The notes under the pieces are model-generated. The model had not been told where the DNA came from. It was given only the letters and a program-made list of their open reading frames with translations, and did no database searches. This document shows, in pieces, positions 61,921 through 64,000 of a DNA stretch of 64,000 nt. This stretch comes from a bacterium (GTDB taxonomy: Bacteria; Cyanobacteriota; Vampirovibrionia; Gastranaerophilales; UBA9971): NCBI GenBank assembly GCA_037147175.1, contig JBAWVS010000002.1, forward strand, positions 1 through 64,000, written 5' to 3'. The translations under genes were made by a program, and so were the position numbers. Within the stretch, counting starts at the first letter, position 1. The number at the start of each line of letters is the position of its first letter.

Positions 61921-62919
61921 ATGTTTCCATCTTATATAATTTTAAGACTCCTGATTATTCTATCTTCACTTATGATCTTTGGCACAGTGGGGTTTATGCT
62001 TATAGAAAAATGGAGTTTTCTTGATTCATTGTTTATGAGCGTGGAAACTCTTGCTACCGTGGGTTATGGTATCGTAAAACCGCTTTCCGAAACAGGAAAA
62101 ATCTTCACTATTATCTACATATTATTTGGAGTAATATTGTTTTTGTATATTGCTGCTGAATTTGCAAACACCGTCGTTAATGTTAATTTTCAAAAAATAC
62201 TTGGCAGGAAAAAAATGGAAAGCAAACTTAAAAATCTTAAAAATCATTTAATTCTTTGCGGTTATGGAAGAACCGGATTAGAAATAGCCAGCCAGCTCAA
62301 AAATAATAAACTTCCTTATGTCGTAATTGATAAAGATCACTCCATAGAAGAAATTGCGCTTGAGGAAGATTTTTTGTTCATTGCGGGAGATTCTACGGAT
62401 GATCATATTTTGCAAAGAGCAGGTATCGAGAGGGCAAATGGTGTATTTTGTGCCTTAAGCGATGATGTGGACAATCTTTATCTTACATTGTCAGCAAAAA
62501 ACCTTAATCCTGATTTGAAAATAGTTGCCAGATGCATTAAAGCCGCAAACGAAAAAAAATTCAAAAAAGCGGGCGCTACAACGATAATACTTCCTTATGA
62601 AATTAGCGGAAGAAGGATGGTTTCTTCAATTATAAAACCTGATGTGGTTGATTTTCTTGATGTTGTAATGCATAGTCAGGGCATAGACCTTGAGCTTAAG
62701 ATGGAACAGTTTTCTGTGCCGGAAAATTGCTGTTTGGAAAACAAAACTATCTATTCATCAGAAATAAGACAAAAAAGCGGCGTTATCATTGTTGCAATAA
62801 AAAGAAACGGTAAATTCATTACAAATCCTGAATCGGATACTATCCTAAAAGCTCACGATTATTTAATAACTCTTGGAACAACTCAGCAATTGCAAAGTTT
62901 TGAAAAGTTTGTAAAATAA
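61921..62919 (+). CDS. Two-TM potassium channel with RCK/TrkA-N domain
   Basis: A 332-residue potassium channel protein of the MthK/Kch-like type. Two membrane helices (residues 3-26 and about 62-80) flank the selectivity filter TLATVGYGIV (TVGYG at about 46-50), followed by an RCK N-domain that begins HLILCGYGRTGLEIASQLK, and a C-terminal TrkA-C-like domain. It has a short N-terminus and no signal peptide. Ion conduction is inferred. It starts four bases after tadA. Confidence 0.88.
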   Translation: MFPSYIILRLLIILSSLMIFGTVGFMLIEKWSFLDSLFMSVETLATVGYGIVKPLSETGKIFTIIYILFGVILFLYIAAEFANTVVNVNFQKILGRKKMESKLKNLKNHLILCGYGRTGLEIASQLKNNKLPYVVIDKDHSIEEIALEEDFLFIAGDSTDDHILQRAGIERANGVFCALSDDVDNLYLTLSAKNLNPDLKIVARCIKAANEKKFKKAGATTIILPYEISGRRMVSSIIKPDVVDFLDVVMHSQGIDLELKMEQFSVPENCCLENKTIYSSEIRQKSGVIIVAIKRNGKFITNPESDTILKAHDYLITLGTTQQLQSFEKFVK

Positions 62920-62959
62920 GGAATATTTGATAAATATATTTTAGGGAGATGAGGCGTTT

Positions 62960-63982
62960 ATGAAGACAAAAATTATTTCAATTTCTATAATAACCCTTTG
63001 TTTTTTAAGTATTATTGTCGGAATTATAAATACTTCAGTAAAAACAAGGGAAGTTGAAAAAAAATCAGAGCAAAGATCTTCGAATTTTTTTAACAGTTTC
63101 TCTTCCGAAGGAAATAAAATAGCACTCATATCACTACAGGGACCTATTTCTGCCGATACATCAAGCAGTTTGATAGGCGAGCCCGATTCTGCGGAAGGGG
63201 CTTTAAAAGCTCTTGAAAGAGCTTCTGATGATGATTTCGTAAAGGGCGTAATCTTTAGAATAAATTCTCCCGGCGGAACAGTTGCGATGTCGCAGGAAAT
63301 TTATGAAACCATAATAAGACTCAGGGAGAAAAAACCTGTTGCTGTCTCAATGGCAGATGTTGCAGCAAGCGGAGGTTATTATATTGCCAGCGCTGCAGAT
63401 AGAATTTATGCTGATCCAGGCACTCTTACAGGAAGTATCGGTGTAATAATGGGGACTTTGAACGTACAGGAACTTATGACCCAAAAACTCGGAGTTAAAT
63501 CTGTTGTTATAAAAAGCGGGAAATTTAAAGATACAGGCTCAATGTACAGACCAATGACCACAGAAGAGCAAAAACTTCTTCAAGATCTCGTGAATTCTGC
63601 TTATCACCAGTTTTTAAATGCGATTATAGATGGCAGAGTGAAGAGAAAAGACAATTATAAAACAGAAAAAGTTGCTCTTAGTGAAGATATTTTAAAAAAA
63701 TATGCAGATGGACGAGTTTTGACGGGGGAACAGGCTAAAGATCTTGGCTTTGTTGATAATCTCGGGGGACTTTATAAAGTTAAAACAGATATACGCAAGA
63801 TGGCAAAAAATAAATTCCCGTCAATAAATGAAGATATTCCGGTAACTTCTTATAATAAACCCACAGGTTTTGGCGAAATGTTATTTGGCGCGACAGAATC
63901 GATTATGCCGCATAAAAATATCGAATCATATATGCCGCTTAGCTTAAGTTACCCTCGCCAGCCTTTATTTATGTGGGAGTAA
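62960..63982 (+). CDS. sppA: Signal peptide peptidase SppA, short type
   Basis: A membrane-bound serine protease that degrades cleaved signal peptides. The 340 residues have an N-terminal anchor (IISISIITLCFLSIIVGII), a core FRINSPGGTVAMSQEIYE, the nucleophile Ser in DVAASGGYYIASAADRIYADPGTLTGSIGVI (two segments; about residue 138) and the Lys near 188 in IKSGKFKDTGSMYRPMT, forming the Ser-Lys dyad of this family. SD AGGGAGATGAGGCGTTT precedes the ATG. The stop is 18 bases from the window end. Confidence 0.93.
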   Translation: MKTKIISISIITLCFLSIIVGIINTSVKTREVEKKSEQRSSNFFNSFSSEGNKIALISLQGPISADTSSSLIGEPDSAEGALKALERASDDDFVKGVIFRINSPGGTVAMSQEIYETIIRLREKKPVAVSMADVAASGGYYIASAADRIYADPGTLTGSIGVIMGTLNVQELMTQKLGVKSVVIKSGKFKDTGSMYRPMTTEEQKLLQDLVNSAYHQFLNAIIDGRVKRKDNYKTEKVALSEDILKKYADGRVLTGEQAKDLGFVDNLGGLYKVKTDIRKMAKNKFPSINEDIPVTSYNKPTGFGEMLFGATESIMPHKNIESYMPLSLSYPRQPLFMWE

Positions 63983-63986
63983 CTAT

Positions 63987-64000
63987 ATGAATAAATTTAT
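63987..64000 (+). CDS. Start of a downstream gene, cut by the window edge
   Basis: An ATG at 63987 (MNKF...) follows the sppA stop and lies ten bases past GGGAG. Only four codons are visible, so nothing can be said about its product. Confidence 0.3.

Overview
The window is AT-rich bacterial chromosome, densely coded on both strands. No single marker fixes the lineage. The best fit is a gut-type non-photosynthetic relative of cyanobacteria (Melainabacteria/Vampirovibrionia, Gastranaerophilales-like). Points in favour are the low GC, the large Alu-containing SRP RNA, a fused B12-type radical SAM/DUF2344 protein next to an RNase E/G gene, pyruvate phosphate dikinase, superoxide reductase plus ferritin (an anaerobe with oxygen defence), a plant/cyanobacterial-type glutamate-cysteine ligase, and a chemotaxis operon. 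A deep-branching Firmicute-like or other anaerobic lineage cannot be excluded from the sequence alone.

Layout. 1-3.7 kb: a truncated IS5 transposase, a MarC membrane protein, a uridine-kinase-like P-loop kinase, and nadD-yqeK. 3.9-8.3 kb: a chemosensory operon cheA-cheW-HDOD-cheD-cheY with a visible promoter and a terminal hairpin, but no receptor, cheR or cheB. 8.4-20.7 kb: a long minus-strand run, starting with the radical SAM protein and continuing through RNase E/G, a small membrane protein, an AlkD-like protein, rlmH, a GH38 alpha-mannosidase, a HAD phosphatase, a CgeB-like glycosyltransferase and an sn-glycerol-1-phosphate dehydrogenase. 20.7-28.3 kb: a ribbon-helix-helix regulator, SRP RNA, a TPR protein, a second cheW, a ribosome hibernation factor, ppdK, a class II aldolase and a repetitive protein of unknown function. 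28.6-33.5 kb: a surface polysaccharide operon (polymerase/ligase, flippase, GT2, GT4). 33.6-37.5 kb: an accessory patch with three tandem 21-bp repeats, a coiled-coil/beta protein translationally coupled to a LamG-plus-glycosidase protein, an anthrax-lethal-factor-like metallopeptidase and tRNA-Arg(ACG). 37.7-48.7 kb: uvrB, an orphan response regulator, cobO, a charged-repeat protein, a TPM/nucleotidyltransferase-like/LemA operon, a DUF366-like protein, a SPOR protein and rsmA-ispE. 48.8-64 kb: glutamate-cysteine ligase, metX, a 2-keto-acid decarboxylase, superoxide reductase-ferritin, guaB-guaA, hflX, a secreted phosphoesterase, tadA, a potassium channel and sppA.

Most of the window is housekeeping, but several things stand out. 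The ispE gene carries an in-frame insertion of about 165 codons whose sequence resembles the phage-associated BECR-fold nuclease/LPD3-type domains, inside an otherwise intact GHMP kinase. A palindromic dispersed repeat, related to intergenic copies in the same window, is translated in frame inside the radical SAM protein. A hypothetical gene has a run of ten C near its start and could be phase variable. HflX homology begins 39 codons upstream of the first usable conventional start and points to an AUU start codon. CheD has Ala where characterised CheD proteins have the catalytic Thr. Two further repeat families and a group of candidate terminators and promoters are listed individually.
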